Below, in pieces: positions 15,508 to 23,348 of a DNA stretch of 64,000 nucleotides. The first letter of the stretch is position 1. Each line of letters begins with the position of its first letter. A model generated the notes under the pieces. That model had not been told where the DNA came from and did not search any database. It saw only the letters and a program-made list of their open reading frames with translations. The translations under genes and the position numbers were made by a program. Origin of the DNA: Haloglomus halophilum (lineage in GTDB: Archaea > Halobacteriota > Halobacteria > Halobacteriales > Haloarculaceae); NCBI RefSeq assembly GCF_024298885.1, contig NZ_CP101166.1, positions 1,612,001-1,676,000 of the forward strand. Direction: 5' to 3'.

Positions 15508-18219
15508 TCACTCCTCCAGCCGGCGCTGCCACTCCTGCACCCGCGAGAGCAGGTCCACCGGCGACGTATCCTCGATATCGACATCTTCCAGTTCCGTCAG
15601 CACGGACTCGGTCGTCGGGTCAAGGGCCTCCGGATTGTCCCCACCATCAGCCGCCGCAGCGTCCTCCCTGAACTCCCCGCCGCCGAGGTCGAACACCGCC
15701 TGCACGGTCTCGTCGGGGCTCGTCTCCGACCCCGAGCCCTTCGCCTCGATGGCCTTCTCCTCGCGGAGCCGGTCCAGCACGTCTCGCGAGCGCTCGACCA
15801 CGGGCGCCGGCACGCCCGCGAGGTCCGCGACGTGGACGCCGTAGGAGCGGTCGGTCGCGCCGTCGCGGACGGTCCGGAGGAACGTCACGTCACCGTCGCG
15901 TTCCTCCGCCGCGACGTGGACGTTCTCGACGCGGGGGAGGTGCTCGGCCAGCGAGGTCAGTTCGTGGTAGTGGGTCGCGAACAGCGTCTTCGCGCGGACC
16001 TCGTTGTGGAGATACTCCGTCGCCGCCCAGGCAATCGAGATGCCGTCGTACGTCGCCGTCCCGCGCCCGACCTCGTCCAGGATGACGAGCGAGTCCTCGG
16101 TCGCGTTGTGGAGGATATTGGACAGCTCCTGCATCTCGACCATGAACGTGGAGCGGCCCTGCGCGAGTTCGTCGAGCGCGCCGACGCGGGTGTAGACCCC
16201 GTCCACGAGCCCCACGCGAGCCTCCCGCGCCGGGACGAACGAGCCGACCTGCGCGAGCAGCGTCACCAGCGCGGCCTGGCGCATATACGTCGACTTCCCG
16301 CTCATGTTCGGGCCCGTCACCAGCAGGAAGCGCCGCTCGCCGTCCAGCCGGAGGTCGTTGGGGACGAACTCGACCGACTGCTCGACGACCGGGTGCCGAG
16401 CCGCCTGCAGGTCCAGCACGTCCTCGTCGGTCAGCTCGGGCCGGGTCCAGTCGTTGCGCACGGCGTGCTCGGCCAGCGAGCAGAGCGTGTCCAGTTCCGC
16501 GAACGCGCGGCCGACGGCCTGCAGCAACTCGGCCTCGGCACCGACCTGCTCGCGCAGGTCGCGGAAGACCTCCGCCTCGAGGTCCCCGCGTTGCTCCTCG
16601 AGGCGCATGATCTCGCGTTCGCGCTCCTCGAGTTCCTCGGTAACGAACCGCTCGCTATTTTTCAGCGTCTTGATGGCCTCGTAGTGGTCGGGGACATCGT
16701 CGCTCTCGGACTTGCCGACCTGGATGTAGTAGCCGTCCGTCTTGTTCCGGCCGACCGAGAGGTGATTGAGCCCGTGCTCGCGCTGCTCGCGCTCGGCGAG
16801 TGTGTCGATCCACTCGGCGGCCTCGTCGTGGCGCTCGACCAGTTGGGCGAGTTCCTCGTCGTACTCTGGGCGGATGAGTCCGCCCGCTGTCAGCGACTTC
16901 GGCGGGTCGTCGGCGAGCGCGGCCTCCAGCTCATCGCGCACCTCCGCGACGGCCTCGCGGTCGAGGTCGGTGAACAGGTCCGCCACGGGCGAGTCCGCAA
17001 GCCGCGGCGACGACTCGACGGCCTCGACCAGCGCCGGCAGCTCCGCGAGCGTCTCGCGCACCCGGAGCAGCGCGTCGGGACCGGCGCTCCCCGACGCGGT
17101 CCGCGAGGCCAGCCGTTCGAGGTCGTAGGTGCCGTCCAGCGTCTCGCGCAGGCGGTCCCGGGCCATCGCGTCCGCGGCGAGCGCGGCGACCGCCCCTTGC
17201 CGCCGTTTCAGCTCCGCGCGGTCGCGCCGGGGGCGCCCGAGCCACTCCTTCAGCAAGCGCCGGCCCGCGCTGGTCTCCGTGTGATCGAGCGTATCGAACA
17301 GCGACCGGCCGTTGCCGGTCATCGGCTCCGTGAGTTCGAGGTTGCGCTGGGTCGTCGCGTCCAGCGAGACGTGGTCGTCGGGCGTGTACGCGTGCAGCCG
17401 CGAGACCGACGCCAGGGCGCCCGCGCCCGTCTCGGCGACGTACGCGAGCGCGGCGCCCGCGGCCTGTATCGCGGGCTCCGAGTCCAGGCCGACGCTGTCG
17501 GCCGCGCCGTCGCCGAACTGCTCGCGGAGGGTGTGCTTCGCGCGGCCGGGGGCGAACGCCTCGGCGTCGTGGAGCGTGAGGCGTGTCTCGCCGCCGTCGG
17601 CGCCGAGCGACTCGCGCAGGCGTTCGAGCAGTGCGTCGTCGTTGCGCGCGTCGGGGCCCGGGAGCACCTCGGTCGGCGCGAACCGGTAGCACTCGGTCAG
17701 GGCGCGTGATTCCGCTTCGGGTCCGGAGACGGCGGTCGCGTGGAACCGGCCCGTCGTCACGTCGAGGAAGGCCAGCCCGACGGTCGGCTCGGACCCGCTC
17801 TCGCCCCGGACGAGCGTCGCGAGGTACTGGGCGTCGTCGCCGGAGGGGTCCAGCAGCGTCCCGGGCGTGACGACCCGGTCGACCCGGCGCTCGTGACCGT
17901 CGTCGACGGGATGCTGGTCGGCCACCGCCACCCGATACCCCCGCTCGACCAGCGCCTTCAGGTACGGCGCGAGGTCGTCGACGGGGACGCCGGCCATCGA
18001 GTAGTTCTCGCCGCCCGACGAGCGCTGGCTCACCTTCAGGTCGAGCTCTCGGCCGACGAGTTCGGCGTCCTCGCCGAAAAATTCGTAGAAATCCCCCATC
18101 TGCATCGCCAGCACGTCCGCCTCGGCCTCTCGGCGTAGCGCGAAATACTCGCCGACGATGCCCGACGCTTCGGTCGGTTCGCCGGTGCCGAACCAGTCCT
18201 CGTCGGGCGAGTCGGTCAT
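15508..18219 (-). CDS. mutS: DNA mismatch repair protein MutS
   Basis: A 903-residue MutS that binds mismatched DNA. The N-terminal mismatch-binding domain has the family motif MQMGDFYEFFGEDA (Phe of the F-x-E wedge region). The ATPase domain has Walker A TGPNMSGKSTYMRQ (GPNMSGKS from residue 636), LVILDEVGRGTATYDG as Walker B/signature, and FATHYHELT as the ABC-type His switch. The C-terminus ends EWQRRLEE. ATG 18219 is chosen; an upstream in-frame Met would add a Pro-rich leader. Bacterial-type MutS is common in haloarchaea. The 3' end is the origin of the duplicated fragment at 11717-11910. mutL is about 17 kb downstream rather than adjacent. Confidence 0.96.
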   Translation of the reverse strand: MTDSPDEDWFGTGEPTEASGIVGEYFALRREAEADVLAMQMGDFYEFFGEDAELVGRELDLKVSQRSSGGENYSMAGVPVDDLAPYLKALVERGYRVAVADQHPVDDGHERRVDRVVTPGTLLDPSGDDAQYLATLVRGESGSEPTVGLAFLDVTTGRFHATAVSGPEAESRALTECYRFAPTEVLPGPDARNDDALLERLRESLGADGGETRLTLHDAEAFAPGRAKHTLREQFGDGAADSVGLDSEPAIQAAGAALAYVAETGAGALASVSRLHAYTPDDHVSLDATTQRNLELTEPMTGNGRSLFDTLDHTETSAGRRLLKEWLGRPRRDRAELKRRQGAVAALAADAMARDRLRETLDGTYDLERLASRTASGSAGPDALLRVRETLAELPALVEAVESSPRLADSPVADLFTDLDREAVAEVRDELEAALADDPPKSLTAGGLIRPEYDEELAQLVERHDEAAEWIDTLAEREQREHGLNHLSVGRNKTDGYYIQVGKSESDDVPDHYEAIKTLKNSERFVTEELEEREREIMRLEEQRGDLEAEVFRDLREQVGAEAELLQAVGRAFAELDTLCSLAEHAVRNDWTRPELTDEDVLDLQAARHPVVEQSVEFVPNDLRLDGERRFLLVTGPNMSGKSTYMRQAALVTLLAQVGSFVPAREARVGLVDGVYTRVGALDELAQGRSTFMVEMQELSNILHNATEDSLVILDEVGRGTATYDGISIAWAATEYLHNEVRAKTLFATHYHELTSLAEHLPRVENVHVAAEERDGDVTFLRTVRDGATDRSYGVHVADLAGVPAPVVERSRDVLDRLREEKAIEAKGSGSETSPDETVQAVFDLGGGEFREDAAAADGGDNPEALDPTTESVLTELEDVDIEDTSPVDLLSRVQEWQRRLEE

Positions 18220-18383
18220 GGCAAGAGGGTGGTGCGGGCGAGGGCAAAAACGGTCGGATTCCGGGGTGGAACTGAACTCCGTGGGGTCCCCCGGCAACGG
18301 CGCCGCCACCTCGCCGTGCGCTGCCGCGCAGACCGGAGAGGAGGAACCGACGACCGGATTGTATTGCTGTATTTGTGCAAAAC

Positions 18384-18390
18384 TCTTAAA
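18384..18390 (+). promoter_or_regulatory. TATA box of thioredoxin gene
   Basis: CTTAAAT lies within AACTCTTAAATCTAAC, 25 nt before ATG 18416. The distance implies transcription starting at or next to the start codon, a leaderless mRNA as is usual in haloarchaea. Confidence 0.6.
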
Positions 18391-18415
18391 TCTAACAGGC
18401 GAGTACGGTGTGTCG

Positions 18416-18829
18416 ATGAGCGAATCAGACAGCGACCTGTCGGAGGCACGAGCACGGAAGGCCGAGGAACTGCGATCGCGGGCTGAATCGGGAGGTGACA
18501 GTCCCCCCGGCCGCGACGAGCCGGTCCACGTCGGCGGCCCCGACGAGTTCCAGTCCCTCCTCGACGAGGGCGGTGTCGTCCTCGTCGACTTCTATGCAGA
18601 CTGGTGTGGTCCGTGCAAGATTCTCGAACCTATCGTCGCGGACCTGGCCGCCGAGACGGACGCGACCGTCGCGAAGGTCGACGTGGACCAGCAGCGCCAG
18701 CTCGCCACCCAGTACCAGGTGCAGGGCGTCCCGACGATGTACCTGTTCGCCGACGGCGAGCCGGTCGAGCGCATGGTCGGCGTCAAGCAGAAGAGCGAAC
18801 TGGTCTCGCTGGTCGAGCAGTACACCTGA
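18416..18829 (+). CDS. Thioredoxin
   Basis: A 137-residue thioredoxin. The active site is WCGPC (residues 63-67) in VLVDFYADWCGPCKILEP. Other landmarks are VAKVDVDQ and the cis-Pro loop GVPTMYLF. It acts as a cytosolic dithiol-disulfide reductant. It carries an N-terminal acidic, Arg/Glu-rich extension of about 38 residues before the fold. ATG 18416 is chosen by the TATA spacing and because translation further upstream is not thioredoxin-like. It is divergent from mutS. Confidence 0.93.
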   Translation: MSESDSDLSEARARKAEELRSRAESGGDSPPGRDEPVHVGGPDEFQSLLDEGGVVLVDFYADWCGPCKILEPIVADLAAETDATVAKVDVDQQRQLATQYQVQGVPTMYLFADGEPVERMVGVKQKSELVSLVEQYT

Positions 18830-18904
18830 GCGAGCCGGTCGACGGGCCGGACTCCCCACGACAGCCGGCACCGGATTCTTCATCTCGGTCGCCGAAGTGC
18901 GAGC

Positions 18905-19636
18905 ATGCCCGCCGCATCGGCGACCCCCTCGCCAGCGCCCGACCAGCGCTCCGTCTGGTGGTACGCTGGTGGCGCCGTGGCTCTCACCGTCCTCGGCGTC
19001 CTGATGTCGACCCTCCTCTCGCTCCCGGCCGTCCTCCTCGGGGCGGTGACCCCGGAGACGTTCGTCCTCTCGGTCGTGCTGGGAGAGGCGGGCTTCGTGG
19101 CCGCGGCCGCCTTCTTCGTCCTCATCACGGACCGCGGGATGACGTACTTCGACCGTGGGCTGCCGAGCGCGTGGGGGGTGGTAGCTGCCGTCACCCTCGG
19201 CGCGTTCGCCTTCCGGACCGTCGTGGTGGCCGGCGCGGTGGCGCTCGGCCTCGACCCCTCGCCCCCGTCGCTGGTCGACACGCCCATCCCGGTCGAGACG
19301 CTGCTGGCGGTGATGATTCCGGCGTCGCTCCTCGTCGTCGGTCCTGCCGAGGAGTTGCTGTTCCGCGGGACCATCCAGAAGTACCTCCGCGAGCGGTTCT
19401 CGGCGACCGGCGCCATCCTCGGTGCCGGCGTCCTGTTCGCGCTGGTCCACGTTCCGACGCTCGTGGTGGCCTCGGGACCGAGCGCGGCGCTCTCGCTCGG
19501 CGTCATCCTCCTCGTCGGCCTCTCCTTTGGCTGGCTCTACGAGCGGACCGGCTCGGTGGTCGCGGCGATGGTCGCCCACGGCGGCTACAACGCCCTCATC
19601 TTCGGGAGCGGCCTGCTGTTGACGCGGCTGGTGTGA
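18905..19636 (+). CDS. CPBP-family intramembrane metalloprotease
   Basis: A 243-residue polytopic membrane protein with about seven hydrophobic segments. The CPBP/Abi signature EELLFRG (near residue 150) supplies the predicted catalytic Glu-Glu and Arg, and LFALVHVPT and VAHGGYNALI supply the later His motifs. The family includes CAAX-processing Rce1-like proteases and bacteriocin-immunity proteins; haloarchaeal members mostly have no known substrate. It stands alone, 75 nt after thioredoxin. Confidence 0.88.
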   Translation: MPAASATPSPAPDQRSVWWYAGGAVALTVLGVLMSTLLSLPAVLLGAVTPETFVLSVVLGEAGFVAAAAFFVLITDRGMTYFDRGLPSAWGVVAAVTLGAFAFRTVVVAGAVALGLDPSPPSLVDTPIPVETLLAVMIPASLLVVGPAEELLFRGTIQKYLRERFSATGAILGAGVLFALVHVPTLVVASGPSAALSLGVILLVGLSFGWLYERTGSVVAAMVAHGGYNALIFGSGLLLTRLV

Positions 19637-19654
19637 GCGGGCGTCGCCTCCGAC

Positions 19655-19915
19655 TCACTTCCAGATGGCCGTCACCGCCACGTCGTCGGCCGTGACGGTC
19701 TCGAACCGGTAGCCGCGGTCGTCCAGCTTCGGGTAGAGGTGTTGCGGTGCGCGGTCGTTGAACTGTACGAGGACCGTCTCGTCCGGGAGGTCGACGAGCC
19801 GCTCCAGCGTCTCCTTCAGCGGCGTCGGCGGGCCCGCCTCGACGTGGTCGAGCCGCTCTCGCGGCCGGTCGGTCGGTGCGTGCTCGAACTCCGGCAGTCG
19901 CCTGGCGCGTGACAT
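19655..19915 (-). CDS. DUF2249-family protein
   Basis: An 86-residue SirA/TusA-like small protein: LDHVEAGPPTPLKETLERLV, then LPDETVLVQFNDRAPQHLYP, YRFETVTADDVAVTAIWK. DUF2249 proteins lie in denitrification and respiratory clusters of archaea and bacteria and are thought to act in metal or sulfur handling, but the biochemistry is not settled. ATG 19915 is chosen because the palindromic operator at 19952-19967 lies 36 nt upstream, exactly as in two other genes here. It is followed by the convergent CPBP gene. Confidence 0.8.
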   Translation of the reverse strand: MSRARRLPEFEHAPTDRPRERLDHVEAGPPTPLKETLERLVDLPDETVLVQFNDRAPQHLYPKLDDRGYRFETVTADDVAVTAIWK

Positions 19916-19951
19916 ATCCGGGAACAGGCAGCCACACCTCCTCGCGGTTGC

Positions 19952-19967
19952 CCCGAACGTGTTCGGG
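19952..19967 (-). promoter_or_regulatory. Palindromic operator CCCGAA-N4-TTCGGG (copy 1)
   Basis: A perfect inverted repeat with 6-bp arms and a 4-nt centre (CGTG on the plus strand), 36 nt before the start of the DUF2249 gene at 19915. The same element occurs at 20323-20338 and 23052-23067. It resembles the inverted repeat reported for the oxygen-responsive regulator NarO of haloarchaea (a CGAA/TTCG palindrome, from memory). Confidence 0.75.
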
Positions 19968-19970
19968 AGG

Positions 19971-20288
19971 TCAGTCGACCACGTACGACTGGTACTCGCC
20001 CCGCGTCCGCACGTCCACGAAGCGGTGCCGACGGCCCTCGCCGGCGGTGCCCATCGCCGACGGGTCCGGACCGTCCGAGTCGTACACCTCGTTGGCGCCC
20101 CGGAGGCCGTGGGCCGCGAGTTGCTCGCGGATGCCGTCGGGCAGCTCCGCATCCGGCTCGACCGTCACCACCAGCACCCGGTCGGTGAAGCTCTTGGCCA
20201 GCCACGCGTCCGCGACCACCGGCTCCTCGGCCACGTCGGCGGCCAGCTCGCGCAGGTCGGCGCCACGGTCGGTCATCGTGGTCATCAC
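19971..20288 (-). CDS. Conserved hypothetical, anaerobic-type cluster
   Basis: A 105-residue acidic protein that I do not recognise by function. Features are a helical N-terminus (DLRELAADVAEEPVVADAWL), a strand FTDRVLVVTVEPDAELP, a helix GIREQLAAHGLRGANEVY and a C-terminal strand RHRFVDVRTRGEYQSYVVD. The start may be 20288 (MMTTM) or the internal Met at 20276; 20288 keeps the operator spacing of 34 nt seen in the sister genes. Its stop lies between the operator and start of the next DUF2249 gene, with a 55-nt gap. Confidence 0.7.
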   Translation of the reverse strand: MMTTMTDRGADLRELAADVAEEPVVADAWLAKSFTDRVLVVTVEPDAELPDGIREQLAAHGLRGANEVYDSDGPDPSAMGTAGEGRRHRFVDVRTRGEYQSYVVD

Positions 20289-20322
20289 GCGAACGGTCGC
20301 CGGCCACCGGCGAAGACATCAT

Positions 20323-20338
20323 CCCGAATATATTCGGG
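20323..20338 (-). promoter_or_regulatory. Palindromic operator CCCGAA-N4-TTCGGG (copy 2)
   Basis: A perfect palindrome (extends to TCCCGAATATATTCGGGA, 20322-20339) with centre TATA, 34 nt before the gene start at 20288. The TATA-like centre could mean that the operator overlaps the core promoter in this copy. Confidence 0.75.
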
Positions 20339-20339
20339 A

Positions 20340-20433
20340 GGGCGACCGAACAGGACCGAGAATCAGAAATATTTCGAGAGATATCGCGATATGCTCCGAT
20401 ATATTCGCTTGCCACTCGAATTACAATCGAGAG
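20340..20433 (-). promoter_or_regulatory. AT-rich segment with several palindromes
   Basis: It contains GAAATATTTC (20366-20375) and ATATCGCGATAT (20381-20392), both perfect palindromes, and an inverted repeat CTCGA-N7-TCGAG (about 20415-20431) just after the radical SAM stop codon that could act as a terminator. The segment separates the radical SAM gene from the operator at 20323. Confidence 0.5.
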
Positions 20434-21579
20434 TCAATCTCCACTGGCGAAATCGACACTCTCGTGTTCGGGACCGGGCAGCGGCCCGTCGTAGCCCTCG
20501 GGCACGTAGGAGCAGAGCGGGTCGCTGGCGAGCGGGTCGCCGGTGTGGGCGTAGGCGCGCGACCGGCTCCCCCCACAGACGCCGCGGAACTCGCAGGCCC
20601 CGCACTTCCCGGAGAGCGCGTCGCGGTCGCGCAGGCGCCGGAACAGCTCGGACTCGCGGTAGATGTCGACGACGGACTCCTCACGGACGGTGCCCGCGGA
20701 TTCGGGGAGGAAGCCGGACGGGTAGACCTCGCCGACGTGGCTGACGAACGCGAAGCCGTCGCCGGCGACGATGCCGGTCCGGCGCTCCATCGCCCCGTTC
20801 GGGGTGGTGGGCGGGGTCTGCCTGTCCGACTCGCCGACGCGCTCGCGCAGCCGCTGTATCGCGACCCGCCGGTAGGACGGCGCCTCCGTCGTCTTCACCG
20901 CGAACGGGGCGTCGTCGTTCACGTCGTGGAGCCAGTTCATCACGCGCTCGGCGCGCTCGGGCGAGATGGAATCCAGGGCCGTGCCCCGGCCGACCGGGAC
21001 GAGGAAGAACACCGACCAGAGCACCGCCCCCAGCTCGCGCACCAGCTCGCGGATGGCCGGCAGCTGGTCGACGGTCTGGGCACAGACGGTGGTGTTGACC
21101 TGGAGCGGGAGGCCGAGCTCGCGCGCGTGCTCGGCCGCGCGGACGGTCGTCTCGAAGCTCCCCGCCTCACCCCGGAAGGCGTCGTGGCTCGCGGCGTCGC
21201 CGCCGTCCAGGCTGAGTGCGAGCCGCTGGAGCCCGCGCCCGTGGAGGATGGCCAGCATCTCGCGGTCGAGCCCGTCGGTGCCCGACGGCGTGAGCGTCAT
21301 CCGGCAGCCGGCGTTGGTCCCGTACCGGACGAGTTCGGGGATGTCCGGGCGTTTCATCGGGTCGCCCCCGGAGAGGACGACGAGCTGGTCGTCGCCGTCC
21401 GCCCCGAAGCGACCCGCCTCGTCGAGCAGTGCCTTCCCCTCCCCGGTCGACAGCTCCTGCGGGTGGCGCTCGGGCGTCGCGTCCGCCCGGCAGTGGTCAC
21501 AGGCCAGGTCACACGCCTGCGTCACCTCCCAGACGAGGACGAACGGGCGACGGTCGGTGTCGAGGTCGGTCGGTCGCAT
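20434..21579 (-). CDS. Radical SAM/SPASM protein (TIGR04053-like, AhbC/AhbD/NirJ relatives)
   Basis: A 381-residue radical SAM enzyme. The cluster motif CDLACDHC (C23, C27, C30) is followed by VLSGGDPMKRPDIPEL (GGxP-like SAM motif). The C-terminus has a SPASM-type Cys cluster GKCGACEFRGVCGGSRSRAY ... DPLCSY, with the pattern of heme-pathway enzymes AhbC, AhbD and NirJ, though the third CGGC Cys is Ser here. It probably modifies a tetrapyrrole or a peptide; the exact substrate is unknown. ATG 21579 is preferred; longer in-frame extensions are Arg/Ser-rich. It is divergent from a bat-type regulator. Confidence 0.85.
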   Translation of the reverse strand: MRPTDLDTDRRPFVLVWEVTQACDLACDHCRADATPERHPQELSTGEGKALLDEAGRFGADGDDQLVVLSGGDPMKRPDIPELVRYGTNAGCRMTLTPSGTDGLDREMLAILHGRGLQRLALSLDGGDAASHDAFRGEAGSFETTVRAAEHARELGLPLQVNTTVCAQTVDQLPAIRELVRELGAVLWSVFFLVPVGRGTALDSISPERAERVMNWLHDVNDDAPFAVKTTEAPSYRRVAIQRLRERVGESDRQTPPTTPNGAMERRTGIVAGDGFAFVSHVGEVYPSGFLPESAGTVREESVVDIYRESELFRRLRDRDALSGKCGACEFRGVCGGSRSRAYAHTGDPLASDPLCSYVPEGYDGPLPGPEHESVDFASGD

Positions 21580-21694
21580 GGGGGCGGGTACGGACCGGTC
21601 CCTACCAACGGTGCGGACAAGTCCCACACACTGGGAACCGGGGGTGAGATGTCGGGCGCCGGGTTGAACAGGGTCGGGGTCCACGGTCCGAGCA

Positions 21695-22357
21695 ATGCCC
21701 CACGCCGAGCTGACGGTCACACTGCCGCCGGCGGTCTGGATCGGTGCAGTCTCCCGGGAGTTCCCGGACGCGACGTTCCGGGTGCTGTCCGCGGTCCCGC
21801 GCGACGAGGACGGGTTCGGGCTGGTCGATGTCCGGACCGACGACCCCGACGGCGTCCTCGCGTGGATGCGTGACGCGCCGGCGGTGACGGCGGTCGAGCC
21901 CATCCGGCAGGAGGCCGACGGTGTCGTCATCCAGTTCGAGACCTCGCAGCCGCTGTTGCTCGCGTCGGTGCAGGCATCCGGCGTGCCGCTCTCGCTCCCC
22001 GTCGAGATCAGCGACGGCCAGGCACACCTGGAGCTGACGGCCTCGCGCGACCGCATCGCCGCGCTCGGCGAGGCGTTCGACGACCTCGGTGTCACCTACT
22101 CGCTCGACCGGCTGTACGAGTCCGTCGAGGCCGCCGCACCCCTGACCGAGAAGCAGCGCGAGACCCTGCTCGCCGCGCTGGAGCATGGATACTACGACAC
22201 GCCGCGGACGGCCACCCTCTCCGAGCTGGCCGACGAGCTGGAGATGGCGAACTCGACGCTGAGCGAGCTCCTCCACCGGGCCGAGGAGTCGGTGATCAAG
22301 GCGTTCGTCGCCGACCGGCTCGACACGGACCTCGACGTGGAGCCGCCAGGCACGTAG
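21695..22357 (+). CDS. Bat-type HTH regulator (DmsR-like)
   Basis: A 220-residue HTH-10 protein. Its N-terminal domain (HAELTVTLPPAVWIGAVSRE ... SLDRLYESVEAAAP) is followed by the family HTH LTEKQRETLLAALEHGYYDT ... LADELEMANSTLSELLHRAE. It lacks the N-terminal Cys cluster expected of the oxygen sensor NarO, so a DmsR- or Bat-like role is more likely. Divergent transcription from the radical SAM gene, and its location inside the operator-marked cluster, suggest that it regulates this set. Confidence 0.85.
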   Translation: MPHAELTVTLPPAVWIGAVSREFPDATFRVLSAVPRDEDGFGLVDVRTDDPDGVLAWMRDAPAVTAVEPIRQEADGVVIQFETSQPLLLASVQASGVPLSLPVEISDGQAHLELTASRDRIAALGEAFDDLGVTYSLDRLYESVEAAAPLTEKQRETLLAALEHGYYDTPRTATLSELADELEMANSTLSELLHRAEESVIKAFVADRLDTDLDVEPPGT

Positions 22358-22422
22358 CCACTAACCTCCGACCGACCCTTCGACTGATTCTCCAGCCGGC
22401 CCTCCGGTCGACCCTCCGACCG

Positions 22423-22764
22423 TCACTCCCGGACGTGGACCCGGGTGACGAAGCCGCCACAGCCACACCGCTCGACGAACTCGTAGTCGAGGTCACGGGC
22501 GTCCAGCTCGGCGTAGAGGTAGCCCTCGGGATGGCCGTGGTCGCCGTGCGTGACGAGGTTGACGTGGTGACCGGGCGCGGTCCGTTCGACCGCCAGCAGC
22601 GCCGCGCGGACGAGGCGGTCGCGGTCGTCGGCGTGGACCGGCTGCTCCAGATTGACGGACCAGGAGCCGTCGTGGTCCTCGGCGAGCGCGGGGTCCGCGG
22701 GGTCGACGACGACGGCATCGTCCGGGTCGACCGCGTCGAGGTCGTGTGCGCGGTCGGCGCTCAT
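22423..22764 (-). CDS. Conserved hypothetical with CGCGG motif
   Basis: A 113-residue acidic protein. The N-terminal 40 residues are Asp/Ala-rich and probably flexible; the rest reads LVRAALLAVERTAPGHHVNL ... GDHGHPEGYLYAELDARDLD, then FVERCGCGGFVTRVHV. The C-x-C-GG near the end may bind a metal or serve as a thiol site. Its ATG overlaps the stop of the upstream DUF2249 gene (ATGA), so translation is coupled, and the operator at 23052 should control both. Confidence 0.75.
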   Translation of the reverse strand: MSADRAHDLDAVDPDDAVVVDPADPALAEDHDGSWSVNLEQPVHADDRDRLVRAALLAVERTAPGHHVNLVTHGDHGHPEGYLYAELDARDLDYEFVERCGCGGFVTRVHVRE

Positions 22765-23012
22765 CCCTCCACCTCCTCGGCCGGGAGCTTCGGAAGCGTC
22801 GCGACGAACTCCTCGATACCGCGGCGCTCCACCTCGTAGCCGTCGGCGTCGAACGACTCGACCTCGGCCTGGAACTCGTAGAACAGCGGTTGCGGGTCGT
22901 GGTCGTTGACGATGGTCAGCGCCTCGCCCGGCGGGACCTCGGTGAACGCCTCGTGGATGCGGTCGTGGCGCTCGGACGGCGGCAGGTCGCGGATGTCGAG
23001 TTCGGTGCTCAT
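22761..23012 (-). CDS. DUF2249-family protein
   Basis: An 83-residue protein with the DUF2249 pattern (TELDIRDLPPSERHDRIHEA ... EALTIVNDHDPQPLFYEFQA), a typical SirA/TusA-like fold. It is a paralog of the protein at 19655-19915. ATG 23012 is supported by the operator 39 nt upstream. First gene of a two-gene operon with the CGCGG protein. Confidence 0.82.
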   Translation of the reverse strand: MSTELDIRDLPPSERHDRIHEAFTEVPPGEALTIVNDHDPQPLFYEFQAEVESFDADGYEVERRGIEEFVATLPKLPAEEVEG

Positions 23013-23051
23013 GACATCCCGAACTCCGACGGCCAGCGGCCTGGGCCTTCG

Positions 23052-23067
23052 CCCGAAGATGTTCGGG
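23052..23067 (-). promoter_or_regulatory. Palindromic operator CCCGAA-N4-TTCGGG (copy 3)
   Basis: Perfect 6-bp arms with centre GATG on the plus strand, 39 nt before the DUF2249 start at 23012. It matches copies 1 and 2 in arms, centre length and distance to the start codon. Confidence 0.75.
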
Positions 23068-23348
23068 GGCGGGGCGTCGGCGACCCCGGGTCCGCGGGCG
23101 CTGCTCGGCTCGCCGCCCCGTTCGCACACTCGGTACACTGCCCTTCCGTTCCGGGGAGTTGTTTACACTATCGGGTAATAATCCACATATCTGCTTACGC
23201 TGTTTAATCCGAAGGTCATTTCAGTTGACGGTCCCTATACGGGTGTAGTGATGGCTTCCCTGAGACCCCCCGTTGCGCGGGCCGCGTGGCGTGCCCCCAG
23301 CGGCGCACAGCCGGGCACAGGTGCGGCGCGAGACTCGGGGTGGGTAGC
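23068..23348. other. Intergenic region, AT-rich centre
   Basis: No gene is supported here. The AT-rich part (about 23155-23225: ATCGGGTAATAATCCACATA ... GCTGTTTAATCCGAAGG) probably holds promoter elements for the acetyltransferase at 23349 and/or the operator-linked operon on the other strand. Confidence 0.4.

Noticed and set aside
13296..15584. 762-codon minus-strand frame over the DUF11 gene
   Set aside because: Antisense reading of the repeats; its apparent repetitiveness comes from the coding strand.
15493..17709. 738-codon plus-strand frame over mutS
   Set aside because: Shadow of mutS in the opposite strand, with no family features.
19655..20288. Part of a nitrite reductase operon
   Set aside because: No nirK or nirS, narG or related catalytic gene is in the window; only regulatory and accessory-type genes are visible.
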